A stretch of DNA of 64,000 nt from Mesorhizobium qingshengii (GTDB lineage: Bacteria; Pseudomonadota; Alphaproteobacteria; Rhizobiales; Rhizobiaceae): NCBI RefSeq assembly GCF_900103325.1, contig NZ_FMXM01000007.1, positions 186,001-250,000 on the forward strand, written 5' to 3'. Position numbers and translations under genes: made by a program. Below are positions 54,749 through 64,000 of this stretch, one piece after another (the first letter of the stretch is position 1; each line of letters opens with the position of its first letter). The notes under the pieces were generated by a model. It was not told the DNA's origin. It worked only from the letters and a program-made list of their open reading frames with translations, and searched no databases.

Positions 54749-57685
54749 TTAGAAAAAGCCCTTCCGCTGCCACCAGCCTGCGCGCTTCGGCTTGTCCTCG
54801 GTTTTGGCTGCCGGCTCTTCCGCAACGGTCGAAGAGACCACCGGCACGACCGGCGCATCGACGACCGTCGGCCTGCGCCGTGACGGCCGGGCCTTCGAGG
54901 GCTTTTCCTCGACAGCCGCGACCACCGGTTCGTTCGCAACCACAATCGCAACCGGAGCCTCGATTGGTGCTTCCTCGGCGACTTCGACAGAAGTCGCCTC
55001 GGCGACGGCTTCGGCCGCTGCTTTCTTCGGCTTGGCTGCACGACGCGGCTTCTTGGGCTTCTCGGTGCTCGGCACTTCGTCGCTCACCGCAGCCACTGGC
55101 TCTTCGACGGGCGCGGCGATAACCGGCTCGATCGATGCAGCCTCGCTTGCGGAACCGTCGCCCTCGGAAGGTTGGGTGGTTTCGCCGACACCTGCCTCGG
55201 TCTCGCCTTCACCGTCTTCACGGCGGTTGCGCTTGCCGCCGCGCTTGCCGCGGCGGCGCTTCTTGCCCGGGCCCTCATCCGAAGCCTGGAGCGTTTCATC
55301 CGTTTCGGCGGCGCCGAGCGGAGCAGTTTCGTCCGTTTCGGAGTCGTCGGCTGTCGGGTTCGCCGATTCAGAGAAATCGCCCGCCGGAGCGGAGACAGAA
55401 GCACCATCCGCAGCGGCGCCATGTTCGCGATCGCGATCCTTGCCGCCGCGCCGCCTGCGGCGTTTGCGACGCTTGCGGTCACGGCCTTCGCCTTCTTCTG
55501 CGCTGGCAGGTCGCGGCTGTTGTTGCTGCGGCTGCTGGCGGGGCTGCTCGGCCTGCGCCGGTGCCTCGTCCTCTTCCTCCACGACGACAATCTCGTCCTC
55601 GGGCTCGTCCGGCTCGACATAGGCCGGGAAACTCCGCGCCTCGACAAAGCCTTCCGGCTTTTCGGCCAGCGCGCCGCGGAAGATCGCATAGTGCTGCGCA
55701 CCGACCGTATCGTCGGCCTCGATGGTGATGGTCAGGCCGAAGCGGCTTTCGAGTTCCACCAATGTACCGCGCTTGTGGTTGAGCACGTAGAGCGCAGTGG
55801 CCGCAGGTGTCCGCACGGTGATGTGGCTGCGCGAATCCTTGAGCAGGAATTCCTCGATCGCCCGCACCACCATCAGCGCGACGGACGAATCGGAACGCAC
55901 ATGGCCGGTGCCGCCGCAATGCGGGCAGGGCTTCATGGTCGATTCCAGCACGCTGGCGCGGATGCGCTGGCGCGACATCTCCATCAGGCCGAAATGCGAG
56001 ATGCGACCGACCTGGATGCGCGCGCGGTCGTTCTTGAGGTGGTCCTTCAACCGCTTCTCGACGGAGCGGTTGTTGCGGTTCTCCTCCATGTCGATGAAGT
56101 CGATGACGATCAGGCCGGCGAGATCGCGCAGCCTGAGCTGGCGGGCGACTTCCTCCGCCGCTTCCAGATTGGTGTGAAGCGCCGTGTCCTCGATCGAGTG
56201 CTCCTTGGTGGAGCGGCCCGAATTGACGTCGATGGCGACCAGCGCTTCGGTCTGGTTGATGATGATGTAGCCGCCGCTTTTCAGCGTCACCTGCGGCTGC
56301 AGCATGCGGTCGAGCTGTGCCTCAATGCCGCTGCGCACGAAGATCGGCGTCGTGTCGCGGAAGGGCTGGACGACCTTGGCATGGCTGGGCATCAGCATGC
56401 GCATGAAGTCCTTGGCCTCGCGGTAGCCTTCCTCGCCGGAGACGAGAATCTCGTCGATATCCTTGTTGTAGAGGTCGCGTACCGAACGCTTGATCAGGCT
56501 GCCCTCCTCATAGACCAGGGCAGGGGCCGTGGATTGCAAGGTAAGATTGCGGACGTTTTCCCAAAGCCGCATCAGGTATTCGTAATCGCGCTTGATCTCG
56601 GCCTTGGTGCGGCTCTCGCCGGCGGTGCGCAGGATGACGCCCATGCCCTGCGGCACTTCGAGATCGGCAACCACCTCCTTGAGGCGCTTGCGGTCGACCG
56701 CGCTGGTGATCTTGCGCGAAATGCCGCCGCCGCGCGCCGTGTTCGGCATCAGCACCGAATAGCGGCCGGCAAGCGACAGATAGGTGGTCAGTGCGGCGCC
56801 CTTGTTGCCACGTTCTTCCTTGACGACCTGCACCAGCAGGATCTGCCGGCGCTTGATCACCTCCTGGATCTTGTACTGGCGGCGCACCGGCTTGCGGCGG
56901 TTGCGCACTTCCTCCAGCGCATCCTCGGCGCCGACCGATTCGATCTCGTGATCGTCCGGATGCGAGGACTGCACCTCCTCCAGCATGCCGCGATCGTTGT
57001 CGCCGGACGTCGCTTCGCTTCCCTGTTCCGCTTGCGGGACGGCTTCGGAAATCACATCGGCCTCGATGGAGGCCGCGATCGACGTGGGACCGCCTTCGCG
57101 GGGTTCGGTTTCGCCCTGGTCGGCTGAATCCTCGTCATGGTCGGACGTATCGGCGTGTTCCGAAGTATCGGCAGTGTGTTCGATGGTCTCGAAAGCGGGA
57201 GAGGCGTCTTCAGCAACAGCATCGGCATCGGCGCTGTTGTCGTTGCCTTCGCCTGCCTCGCCGGAATCGGCTGCGCCCGCATCGCGCCTGTGTTCACCGC
57301 GGTCGCGGCTCTTGCCGCCACGCCGGCGCCCGCGCCGCCCGCGATCGCGGCTCTGGCGATCGTCGCCTTCGCCGTCCTCGTCCTCCTCGTCCTCAGCCTC
57401 CTGCGCTTCCGCGCGCAGCAGTGCCTGACGGTCGGCGACCGGAATCTGGTAGTAGTCGGGGTGAATTTCACTGAAGGCGAGAAAACCGTGACGGTTGCCG
57501 CCATATTCGACAAAGGCTGCCTGAAGGGAGGGTTCGACGCGCGTTACGCGGGCGAGGTAGATATTTCCTTTGAGCTGCTTCTTGTCCTGGGATTCAAAGT
57601 CGAATTCTTCGATACGGTTACCCCGTACGACGACAACTCGTGTTTCCTCCGGGTGGGAGGCGTCTATCAGCATTTTGTTGGGCAT
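54749..57685 (-). CDS. rne: Ribonuclease E
   Basis: The 978-residue endoribonuclease is the core of the RNA degradosome. The S1 domain starts at about 36 (QLKGNIYLARVTRVEPSLQAAF, in part) but is split after LLRAEAQEAEDEEDED by a long acidic and RG-rich insertion (about 92-260) before it resumes; this is an alphaproteobacterial trait. Catalytic aspartates lie in VAIDVNSGR and LIVIDFIDM, and the zinc link in CPHCGGTG. The C-terminal 300 residues are disordered and Lys/Arg/Glu/Ala-rich, where degradosome partners bind. Confidence 0.97.
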   Translation of the reverse strand: MPNKMLIDASHPEETRVVVVRGNRIEEFDFESQDKKQLKGNIYLARVTRVEPSLQAAFVEYGGNRHGFLAFSEIHPDYYQIPVADRQALLRAEAQEAEDEEDEDGEGDDRQSRDRGRRGRRRGGKSRDRGEHRRDAGAADSGEAGEGNDNSADADAVAEDASPAFETIEHTADTSEHADTSDHDEDSADQGETEPREGGPTSIAASIEADVISEAVPQAEQGSEATSGDNDRGMLEEVQSSHPDDHEIESVGAEDALEEVRNRRKPVRRQYKIQEVIKRRQILLVQVVKEERGNKGAALTTYLSLAGRYSVLMPNTARGGGISRKITSAVDRKRLKEVVADLEVPQGMGVILRTAGESRTKAEIKRDYEYLMRLWENVRNLTLQSTAPALVYEEGSLIKRSVRDLYNKDIDEILVSGEEGYREAKDFMRMLMPSHAKVVQPFRDTTPIFVRSGIEAQLDRMLQPQVTLKSGGYIIINQTEALVAIDVNSGRSTKEHSIEDTALHTNLEAAEEVARQLRLRDLAGLIVIDFIDMEENRNNRSVEKRLKDHLKNDRARIQVGRISHFGLMEMSRQRIRASVLESTMKPCPHCGGTGHVRSDSSVALMVVRAIEEFLLKDSRSHITVRTPAATALYVLNHKRGTLVELESRFGLTITIEADDTVGAQHYAIFRGALAEKPEGFVEARSFPAYVEPDEPEDEIVVVEEEDEAPAQAEQPRQQPQQQQPRPASAEEGEGRDRKRRKRRRRRGGKDRDREHGAAADGASVSAPAGDFSESANPTADDSETDETAPLGAAETDETLQASDEGPGKKRRRGKRGGKRNRREDGEGETEAGVGETTQPSEGDGSASEAASIEPVIAAPVEEPVAAVSDEVPSTEKPKKPRRAAKPKKAAAEAVAEATSVEVAEEAPIEAPVAIVVANEPVVAAVEEKPSKARPSRRRPTVVDAPVVPVVSSTVAEEPAAKTEDKPKRAGWWQRKGFF

Positions 57686-58335
57686 TATTTCGTTTCCTCC
57701 CGGCAGCCGTCAGCCGCAGCTTGCAAGGCAAGGCCCGCTGCTGCGTGTCTGGAGTGTGGGTGCCGGATGTCTGAATGTCCGCCGGCCGCCGCTTGAGCGC
57801 CATGGCGGTGCCGCCCGCAGCCATAATGGCGCGGTTTGATGCGGACCTTTCCATGATTGCGCTTGAAGCCATCGTCACCAGCAGAACCTTTTGAACCAAA
57901 GCCCGGCAAACCGGACCAGCTTGTTTGCTCATACAGAGCCGGCGCGGGAGCAAACCCGGCCGTTTTCCTCACGCAGGCGATTCCCCCGCCACGGGCGCAC
58001 ACCTGCGAAATTCGTCGCGATCACCTGAAGCCTTTTCGCGTGAAGCGAAAGGAGCCGCCCTTCGTCTGACCCTGTAGCAGGAAGCTTAGGAGGAGGGCGG
58101 TTCCAGGATTGCAGTGATCCACCATCGCTTTTATGATTTGGCGGGGTGGATGGCAACCCCGATTTCCGATGCCGGCAAAAAGCAGTTCCGTAACGTAAGA
58201 ACAAGCTCAGACCCTTGCATGAAAAGGCTTGGTTAACCTTCTCTGGATACCAATCGTTAATCGAGTTCGCGGCCTAACCGGCACTTCGACGAAACGACCG
58301 GGCGTCTGCGCCAAACCGGGAGCGACTGGAAAGAG
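57686..58335. other. Long divergent gap: rne leader and amidase promoter
   Basis: This 650-base gap has no protein-like frame. RNase E mRNAs usually have long structured leaders used for autoregulation, and this gap fits that. Several G/C-rich dyads are visible, such as GGCGGGGTGG near 58139. No motif was assigned with confidence. Confidence 0.5.
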
Positions 58336-59598
58336 ATGGGACTGGCGGACTTCACAGACAAGGGATGTCGTGTTGGCGGCCAGATTCTCGGCGTCTTTTG
58401 TCTTTTGCTGCTGGTGGCGATCGCTTCCGCTTTTTCCGCCGTTGCCAATGCCGCCGACGCACCGCTCGTGGCAACCGGCTACAAGATGGCGGGCGATGCC
58501 ACCAAGATGCGTATCGTCATGAATTTCGATCGCGAACCTGATGTCAAATGGTTCCTGCTGCGCGGTCCCAACCGGCTTGTCATCGATCTTGCGAATACGA
58601 GATTTGCGATTGGCGCCAAGGACCTGAAGGCGCGCGGCTTGGTCCGGGGCGTACGCTTGGGCGCGCTCGGCGAGGGCGTTTCGCGACTGATTCTCACCGG
58701 CAAGGGTCCGTTCGCCGTCGACAAGCTCGATGTGCTCAAGAACGAGGATGGAACCGGCTACCGCATCGCCATCGACATGTCGGCGGCCTCCGAACGGGAG
58801 TTTGACGCCGCACTTGCCAATCAGGCGCTGACCACTGGCTCGACGGTTTCGACGGACAAGGGGGGGCGGGTCGGCACCGGGCCGGTCTCCAATCCGGGTC
58901 ACCGCTTCACCGTCGTCATCGATCCTGGCCATGGCGGCATCGACGGCGGCGCCGAGGGCCTGAACGGCACTATCGAGAAGAATGTCACGCTCGCCTTCGC
59001 CACTGAGTTGCGGGACAAGCTCGCAGCCGTCGACAAATACGATGTCTTCATGACTCGCGATACCGACGAGTACCTGCGCCTGGACGACCGCGTGCGCATC
59101 GCCAGGCAGCACGAGGCCGATCTGCTCATTTCCATCCATGCCGACACCATCAGCGTCAAGGGCATCCGCGGCGCCACCGTCTACACCGTCTCCGACAAGG
59201 CTTCGGATCCGGAGGCGCAGGCGCTCGCCGACCGCGAAAACCTCTCCGACCAGTTCGCCGGCATGGAAATCAAGAACGACAACAAGGAAGTGACCGACAT
59301 CCTGATCGACCTGATCCGCCGCGAAACGCACAATTTCTCGATGAGTTTCGCCCACACGCTGGTCGGACAGCTTTCGACCAGTGTCGGTCTCATCAACAAT
59401 CCGCAGCGTTCCGCGGGATTCAAGGTCTTGAAAGCACCGGACGTGCCGTCCGTTCTGGTCGAACTCGGTTATCTCTCCAACGCCAAGGACGAGGCGCAGC
59501 TGCTCGACGCCGATTGGCGCGGCAAGGCGGCTCAAAGCATCACCAACGCCGTCGCGTTGTTCGCCTCCGCCCGCACCGGAGCAGGTGCCGGAGGCTGA
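58336..59598 (+). CDS. N-acetylmuramoyl-L-alanine amidase (AmiC-like)
   Basis: The 420-residue protein has a signal peptide (about 10-38), an AMIN domain (about 42-165; MRIVMNFDREPDVKWFLL, RVRLG-like GVRLGALGEGVSRL) that targets the division site, and an Amidase_3 domain (about 188-410). Zinc and catalytic residues are in VVIDPGHGGIDGGAEG, SIHADT and VLVELGYLSN. It cuts septal peptidoglycan. It lies upstream of PBP1A, as commonly seen in Rhizobiales. Confidence 0.95.
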   Translation: MGLADFTDKGCRVGGQILGVFCLLLLVAIASAFSAVANAADAPLVATGYKMAGDATKMRIVMNFDREPDVKWFLLRGPNRLVIDLANTRFAIGAKDLKARGLVRGVRLGALGEGVSRLILTGKGPFAVDKLDVLKNEDGTGYRIAIDMSAASEREFDAALANQALTTGSTVSTDKGGRVGTGPVSNPGHRFTVVIDPGHGGIDGGAEGLNGTIEKNVTLAFATELRDKLAAVDKYDVFMTRDTDEYLRLDDRVRIARQHEADLLISIHADTISVKGIRGATVYTVSDKASDPEAQALADRENLSDQFAGMEIKNDNKEVTDILIDLIRRETHNFSMSFAHTLVGQLSTSVGLINNPQRSAGFKVLKAPDVPSVLVELGYLSNAKDEAQLLDADWRGKAAQSITNAVALFASARTGAGAGG

Positions 59599-59811
59599 CA
59601 TGCCCGGCGGCGCCTGCAACCAGAGGCGGCGTTGCGCGACGACAACACCTGGTGCCTTTATTTCCGCCTTGCGGTCACGAAATCAGGCATTGCCGTATTT
59701 TGTCCACATGGTGGCGACATGGGTTTTCGATTGCGGTTTGGGACCGGTTCGAAAGCTTGCGCGAAAGGCGGCTTCGTTTAGGAAATTCCCGGACCAAGGA
59801 CTGGAGCGGGT

Positions 59812-62268
59812 ATGATTCGTCTCATTGGCTATTTTTTCGGCATCGGCACGACGCTGGCCCTTCTGGTCGCGGCGGGCGTTGCCATCTATATCGGCCATTT
59901 GTCGAAAGATCTTCCCGACTACGAGGTGCTGGCCAAATACGAGCCGCCGGTGACGACGCGCATCCATGCGTCTGATGGCGCGCTGATGGCTGAATACGCG
60001 CGCGAGCGGCGCCTGTACCTGCCGATCCAGGCCATACCGGATCGCGTCAAGGCGGCCTTTCTCTCGGCGGAAGACAAGAACTTCTACAACCACCCCGGCA
60101 TCGACGTGACCGGCCTTGGCCGCGCCATCATCGTCAACCTGCAGAATTTTGGCTCAGGCAGGCGTCAGGTCGGTGCCTCGACGATCACCCAGCAGGTGGC
60201 GAAGAACTTCCTGTTGTCCTCGGACCAGACCTATGAGCGCAAGATCAAGGAGATGATCCTCGCCTTTCGCATCGAGCAGGCCTACCCCAAGGATCGTATC
60301 CTCGAGCTCTACCTCAATGAAATCTTCTTCGGCTTTGGCGCCTACGGCGTCGCCGGCGCGGCGTTGACCTATTTCGACAAGTCGGTGAACGAACTGACCG
60401 TCGCCGAGGCCGCCTATCTGGCCTCCCTGCCGAAGGGGCCGAACAACTATCATCCCTTCAAGCATGCCGACCGCGCGCTGGAGCGCCGCAACTGGGTCAT
60501 CGATCAGATGGTCGAGAATGGCTATGTCACGCGTGAGGAAGGCGCCAAGGCCAAGGCCGAGCCGCTCGGCGTGACGCCGCGCCGCAACGGCACCTATCTT
60601 TTCGCCGGCGAGTATTTCACCGAGGAAGTGCGCCGCCAGATCATCGCCCGCTATGGCGAGAATGCACTCTACGAGGGCGGCCTCTCCGTCCGCACGACGC
60701 TCGATCCGAAGATCCAGCTCATTGCCCGCAAGTCGATGCAGAGCGGGTTGATCAAATACGACACGCTGCGCGGCTATCGAGGCCCTGTGACGACCATCGA
60801 CGTATCCGGCGACTGGGGCGTTCCGCTGGGCAACGTCAAGGGGCTGGAGGATGTTCCCGAATGGTCGCTCGCCGTCGTGCTCGACAGTTCGGAGTCCGGT
60901 CTGTCGATCGGCCTGCAGCCCGCGCGCCAGGCGTCGGGCGAGATCGTCAAGGAACGCGTCGAAGGCACCGTCAGCAAGGAGGACATGGGTTTTGCCATGC
61001 GCCATGTGGTCGGCGGCAAGACCGTCAAGGCCAAGTCGCCGGCGGAGGTGTTGAAGCCGGGCGATGTCATCTTTGTGCAGAAGAACGACGGCGCCGATGG
61101 GGCCTACAGCCTGCGTCAGGTTCCTGAGGTCGAGGGCGGCCTGATCGCCATGGATCCCCACACCGGTCGCGTGCTGGCCATGGTCGGCGGCTTCTCCTAC
61201 GCACAGTCGGAATTCAATCGTGCGACGCAAGCCATGCGTCAGCCGGGTTCTTCGTTCAAGCCGATCGTTTATTCGGCCGCGCTCGACAATGGCTATACGC
61301 CGGCCTCGGTGATCATGGACGGGCCAATCACCATCCAGAGCGGCAACACCACCTGGACACCGAAGAACTACGACGGCACGGTGGCGGGTCCGGCAACCCT
61401 GCGCTCCGGCATCGAGAAGTCGCGCAACCTGATGACGGTGCGGCTTGCCAATGACATGGGCATGAAGCTGGTGGTGGAATACGCCGAGCGCTTCGGCGTC
61501 TACGATCACCTTGCGCCGTATCTGCCGATGGCGCTGGGCTCCGGCGAAACGACAGTGATGCGCATGGTATCGGCCTATTCGATCATGGCCAATGGCGGCA
61601 AGTCGATCAAACCGTCGCTGATCGACCGCATCCAGGATCGCTACGGCAAGACGGTGTTCAAGCAGGACGAACGCGGCTGCGAAGGCTGCAACGCGCCCGA
61701 ATGGCAAAACCAGCCGGAGCCGGAACTGGTCGACAATTCCGAGCAGGTGCTCGATCCGATGACGGCCTATCAGATCACCTCAATGATGGAAGGTGTCGTG
61801 CAGCGCGGCACCGGCGCCACCATCGGCGAACTTGGCCGCCACATCGCGGGCAAGACCGGAACGACGAACGACGAAAAGGACGCCTGGTTCATCGGCTACA
61901 CGCCCAACCTCGTCGTCGGCCTCTACATGGGCTACGACACGCCGCGCGGCCTTGGCCATGGCGCCACCGGTGGTGGCCTCGCCGCGCCGATCTTCAAGGA
62001 CTTCATGCGGGTGGCGCTGGACGGCACACCCAATGTCGACTTCAAGGTTCCGGATGGCATGAATCTGGTCGCCATCAATCGCAAGACCGGCATGCGTGCC
62101 GCGTCGGGCGATCCGGGCACCATCATCGAAGCCTTCAAGCCGGGGACCGGTCCCGCCGACAGCTATTGGGTGATCGGCATGGGCGCCGACGGCTCCAATG
62201 GTTCCGGTGGCGCACTGTCGCCGCAGGCCAACCAGGCCATCCAGGACGGCGGCGGCGGTCTTTACTGA
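59812..62268 (+). CDS. mrcA: Penicillin-binding protein 1A
   Basis: The 818-residue bifunctional enzyme has a membrane helix (about 5-28), a glycosyltransferase domain (about 50-230) with SAEDKNFYNHPG and GASTITQQVAKNF, an OB-like insertion, and a transpeptidase domain (about 430-740) with the SxxK in PGSSFKPIV, SxN in EKSRNLMTV and KTGT in AGKTGTTND. It builds and crosslinks peptidoglycan. Confidence 0.97.
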   Translation: MIRLIGYFFGIGTTLALLVAAGVAIYIGHLSKDLPDYEVLAKYEPPVTTRIHASDGALMAEYARERRLYLPIQAIPDRVKAAFLSAEDKNFYNHPGIDVTGLGRAIIVNLQNFGSGRRQVGASTITQQVAKNFLLSSDQTYERKIKEMILAFRIEQAYPKDRILELYLNEIFFGFGAYGVAGAALTYFDKSVNELTVAEAAYLASLPKGPNNYHPFKHADRALERRNWVIDQMVENGYVTREEGAKAKAEPLGVTPRRNGTYLFAGEYFTEEVRRQIIARYGENALYEGGLSVRTTLDPKIQLIARKSMQSGLIKYDTLRGYRGPVTTIDVSGDWGVPLGNVKGLEDVPEWSLAVVLDSSESGLSIGLQPARQASGEIVKERVEGTVSKEDMGFAMRHVVGGKTVKAKSPAEVLKPGDVIFVQKNDGADGAYSLRQVPEVEGGLIAMDPHTGRVLAMVGGFSYAQSEFNRATQAMRQPGSSFKPIVYSAALDNGYTPASVIMDGPITIQSGNTTWTPKNYDGTVAGPATLRSGIEKSRNLMTVRLANDMGMKLVVEYAERFGVYDHLAPYLPMALGSGETTVMRMVSAYSIMANGGKSIKPSLIDRIQDRYGKTVFKQDERGCEGCNAPEWQNQPEPELVDNSEQVLDPMTAYQITSMMEGVVQRGTGATIGELGRHIAGKTGTTNDEKDAWFIGYTPNLVVGLYMGYDTPRGLGHGATGGGLAAPIFKDFMRVALDGTPNVDFKVPDGMNLVAINRKTGMRAASGDPGTIIEAFKPGTGPADSYWVIGMGADGSNGSGGALSPQANQAIQDGGGGLY

Positions 62269-62285
62269 CGATTTTCATGAGCGGA

Positions 62286-62317
62286 TGGGCTGGCCTTGTG
62301 CCAGCCCATTTTGCTTT
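62286..62317 (+). terminator. Intrinsic terminator after mrcA
   Basis: A 9-bp stem (TGGGCTGGC / GCCAGCCCA) with loop CTTGT is followed by TTTTGCTTT. It lies about 18 bases past the stop and separates mrcA from prfB. Confidence 0.85.
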
Positions 62318-62390
62318 ACAGCCGGCGGCAGCCTCCCTATGTATCGCGCCGACCGATCGCCATTTCAGCAAACAGGACGAACAGCCAGCC

Positions 62391-63522
62391 ATGCGCGCGG
62401 AAACGCAAAACATCGTCGACGAGATCAGGCAGGCGATAACCCTGCTGAGGAGGCATCTTTGACTGGGATCAGGCCATAAAGCGGCTTGAATACCTCAATG
62501 TGCGCGCCGAGGACGCCAGCCTCTGGAACGAACCGCTGGAAGCGCAGAAACTGATGCGCGAACGCCAGGGTCTCGAGGAAGGCATCGCGTCGGTGAAGGG
62601 ACTGACGCAGGCGCTGGAAGACAATATCGGCCTGATTGAGCTCGGTGAGGAAGAGCACGACGAAGGCGTCGTCGCCGAGGCGGAAGCCGCGATCCGTTCG
62701 ATGCGCGGCGAGGCAAAGGCCCGCCAGATCGAGACGCTGCTGTCGGGTGAGGCCGACGCCAACGACACCTATCTCGAAGTCCATGCAGGCGCCGGTGGCA
62801 CCGAGAGCCAGGACTGGGCCTCGATGCTGCTGCGCATGTACACGCGCTGGGCCGAGCGCCGCCGCTTCAAGGTCGAGGTTCTGGAAGTCCATGACGGCGA
62901 AGAAGCCGGCATCAAGTCCGCTACGCTGCTGATCAAGGGTCACAATGCCTATGGCTGGCTGAAGACGGAATCAGGCGTCCATCGCCTGGTGCGCATTTCG
63001 CCTTACGACAGCAATGCACGCCGCCACACTTCATTTGCCAGCATCTGGGTCTATCCGGTCATCGACGACACGATCGAGATCGATGTTTCCGAATCCGATG
63101 TCCGCATCGACACCTATCGCTCGTCCGGCTCGGGCGGCCAGCACGTCAACACCACCGATTCGGCAGTGCGCATCACCCATCTCGCCACTGGCATCGCGGT
63201 CGCTTGCCAGGCCGAACGCTCGCAGCACAAGAACAAGGCCAAGGCCTGGGAGATGTTGCGCTCGCGCCTCTACGAAGAAGAGCTGAAGAAGCGTGAAGCG
63301 GTTGCAAACGCCACCGAAGCGTCGAAGAGCGATATCGGTTGGGGTCACCAGATCCGCTCCTATGTGTTGCAACCATATCAGCTGGTGAAGGATCTTCGCA
63401 CCGGCGTCGAGAGCACCAGCCCGTCGAGCGTGCTCGATGGCGACCTCGACGATTTCATGGAAGCCTCGTTGTCGCAGCGTATCGAGGGCGGTGCGGGTGA
63501 GGTTGTGGCGGACCTGGATTGA
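62391..63522 (+). CDS. prfB: Peptide chain release factor 2, made by programmed +1 frameshift
   Basis: Translation starts at the ATG at 62391, runs 23 codons to CTT, and meets an in-frame TGA at 62460-62462. A +1 shift continues as [14 protein letters not shown], giving a 376-residue RF2. The GGQ loop is in [13 protein letters not shown]. The stop-reading motif is SPY in [15 protein letters not shown], where E. coli has SPF. RF2 releases chains at UGA and UAA. The frame-shift provides autoregulation by RF2 level. Confidence 0.96.
62448..62463 (+). promoter_or_regulatory. Programmed +1 frameshift site of prfB
   Basis: The Shine-Dalgarno-like AGGAGG (62448-62453) is three bases before CTT TGA C, as in E. 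coli prfB (AGGGGG TAT CTT TGA C). The internal SD pairs with 16S rRNA and, with slow UGA decoding when RF2 is low, shifts the ribosome forward one base. Confidence 0.95.
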
Positions 63523-63632
63523 TGCATGTAGCCCAAATGCGCGCAGCGATTTTGGGGTAACGAAATGCATAAAAACAAGGACTTAAAGCGCGTTGCGTGA
63601 CTTCGCTTCAACACGGCGCGCTTCAGGCCTTG
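63522..63632 (+). repeat. Dispersed intergenic repeat, copy 2, after prfB
   Basis: The element reads ATGCATGTAGCCCAAA, GCGCAGCGATTTTGGGG, TAACGAAATGCATAAA, then AGCGCGTTGCGTGAC and a closing CGGCGCGCTT. It matches copy 1 (34306-34396) in order. It begins at the last base of prfB. A 12-base direct repeat (GACCTGGATTGA) flanks it at 63511-63522 and 63651-63662. Confidence 0.75.
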
Positions 63633-63665
63633 GGACTGCGGCTTGACATGGACCTGGATTGAGCG

Positions 63666-64000
63666 ATGGCTCGCAAGCTTGCCGGAAAATGCCTCTGCGG
63701 CGCTTTGCAATACGCCGTAACGGACGAATTTTCTTACGCGGCCAACTGCCACTGTTCCAATTGCCGACGAACCACCGGTTCGGCCTTCAAGCCGTTCGCC
63801 GGCATCGAGCGCAACAAGCTTGTCTTGACCGAGGGCGAGGACAACCTTCTGATCCTTGGCGACCAAAGCGGCCATGACGCGCACTGCGGGCTGTGTGGTT
63901 CACTGCTCTATTCCCTGGTCCGCGACGGAACCTTCTTCCATGTCGCCATGGGGACCCTGGTCGACGAGCCGTCCATTCGTCCGTCCGCCCACATCTTCGT
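63666..64000 (+). CDS. GFA-family protein (partial at window end)
   Basis: The frame from the ATG at 63666 is open to the end of the window (111 codons). GKCLCGALQY, CHCSNCRRTTGSAF and HCGLCGSLLY give the cysteine pairs that bind zinc in glutathione-dependent formaldehyde-activating-like proteins. Family members are about 120-150 residues, so only the tail is missing. The true activity of most members is unproven. Confidence 0.9.
   Translation, partial: MARKLAGKCLCGALQYAVTDEFSYAANCHCSNCRRTTGSAFKPFAGIERNKLVLTEGEDNLLILGDQSGHDAHCGLCGSLLYSLVRDGTFFHVAMGTLVDEPSIRPSAHIF

Noticed and set aside
55172..57127. Long open frame antisense to rne
   Set aside because: Shadow of the RNase E frame; the protein has no recognisable domain and no start signal.
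60154..61707. Long open frame antisense to mrcA
   Set aside because: Shadow of the PBP1A coding strand with no family likeness.
1..64000. CRISPR array, prophage, integrative element or symbiosis genes
   Set aside because: No regularly spaced repeats, phage structural genes, integrase or nod/nif/fix genes were seen; the tRNA-Leu gene has no adjacent integrase or duplicated 3' end.

Overview
The window reads as a stretch of chromosome from an alphaproteobacterium of the order Rhizobiales, most likely Mesorhizobium or a close relative. This rests on the GC-rich coding sequence, rhizobial small families (DUF982, DUF2188, DUF2155, DUF3126, BTLCP), a complex I NDUFA12 accessory subunit, an RNase E with an acidic insertion in its S1 domain, the gene order rne / amidase / PBP1A / prfB, and RIME-like dispersed palindromes in the gaps. 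No plasmid, prophage, CRISPR or symbiosis-island genes were seen, so this is mainly core chromosome with a few accessory patches.

Layout. 1-3360: small membrane and secreted proteins of unknown role (DUF3592, TfoX C-terminal domain). 3444-4540: an accessory patch in which a truncated IS5-type transposase abuts a truncated, AT-rich DUF4062 gene. 4606-8942: the B12-dependent ribonucleotide reductase nrdJ with a long upstream region carrying NrdR-box-like palindromes, a sigma70-like promoter and a perfect DnaA box. 9046-12441: a minus-strand set (PilZ, Nudix, gpt, universal stress protein, CinA/Mog domain). 12591-18726: small metabolic and secreted proteins, an old-yellow-enzyme reductase, a NudK-like Nudix hydrolase, tRNA-Leu(UAA) and an Omp25/31-like porin. 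19113-25616: adenine deaminase, two tandem paralogous lipoprotein hydrolases, ilvA and a DUF1697 gene. 25630-32629: gloA, a double cold-shock-domain protein, DUF192, hydrolases, cysE, DUF3126 and a gamma-carbonic anhydrase. 32678-38640: ankyrin protein, DUF2726, BTLCP, tandem PilZ, PAS protein, a candidate small RNA, rhomboid protease, CBS protein and an orphan YjhX (TopAI) homologue. 38932-43539: gatB, GNAT, AIM24, a LuxR-type regulator and VanZ. 43582-49998: panB-panC, NDUFA12, DUF2155, and the aroQ-accB-accC-aat operon. 50144-54643: DsbA-like thioredoxin, M48 protease, aminotransferase and glutaminase. 54749-64000: RNase E, cell-wall amidase, PBP1A, prfB with its programmed +1 frameshift, and the start of a GFA-family gene.

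The genes serve mostly housekeeping: dNTP supply, purine salvage (gpt, ade), fatty-acid start (accBC), pantothenate, isoleucine and cysteine synthesis, translation (gatB, prfB, aat, tRNA-Leu), RNA turnover and peptidoglycan work. The observations most worth a second look are the candidate sRNA at about 36859-36966, the regulatory region of nrdJ, the broken DUF4062/IS5 junction, the dispersed repeat copies (one flanked by a 12-bp duplication of the prfB 3' end), a DUF2726 gene whose membrane segment lies upstream of any standard start codon, and a toxin-family gene without its usual partner. I did not find a clear new multi-gene system.
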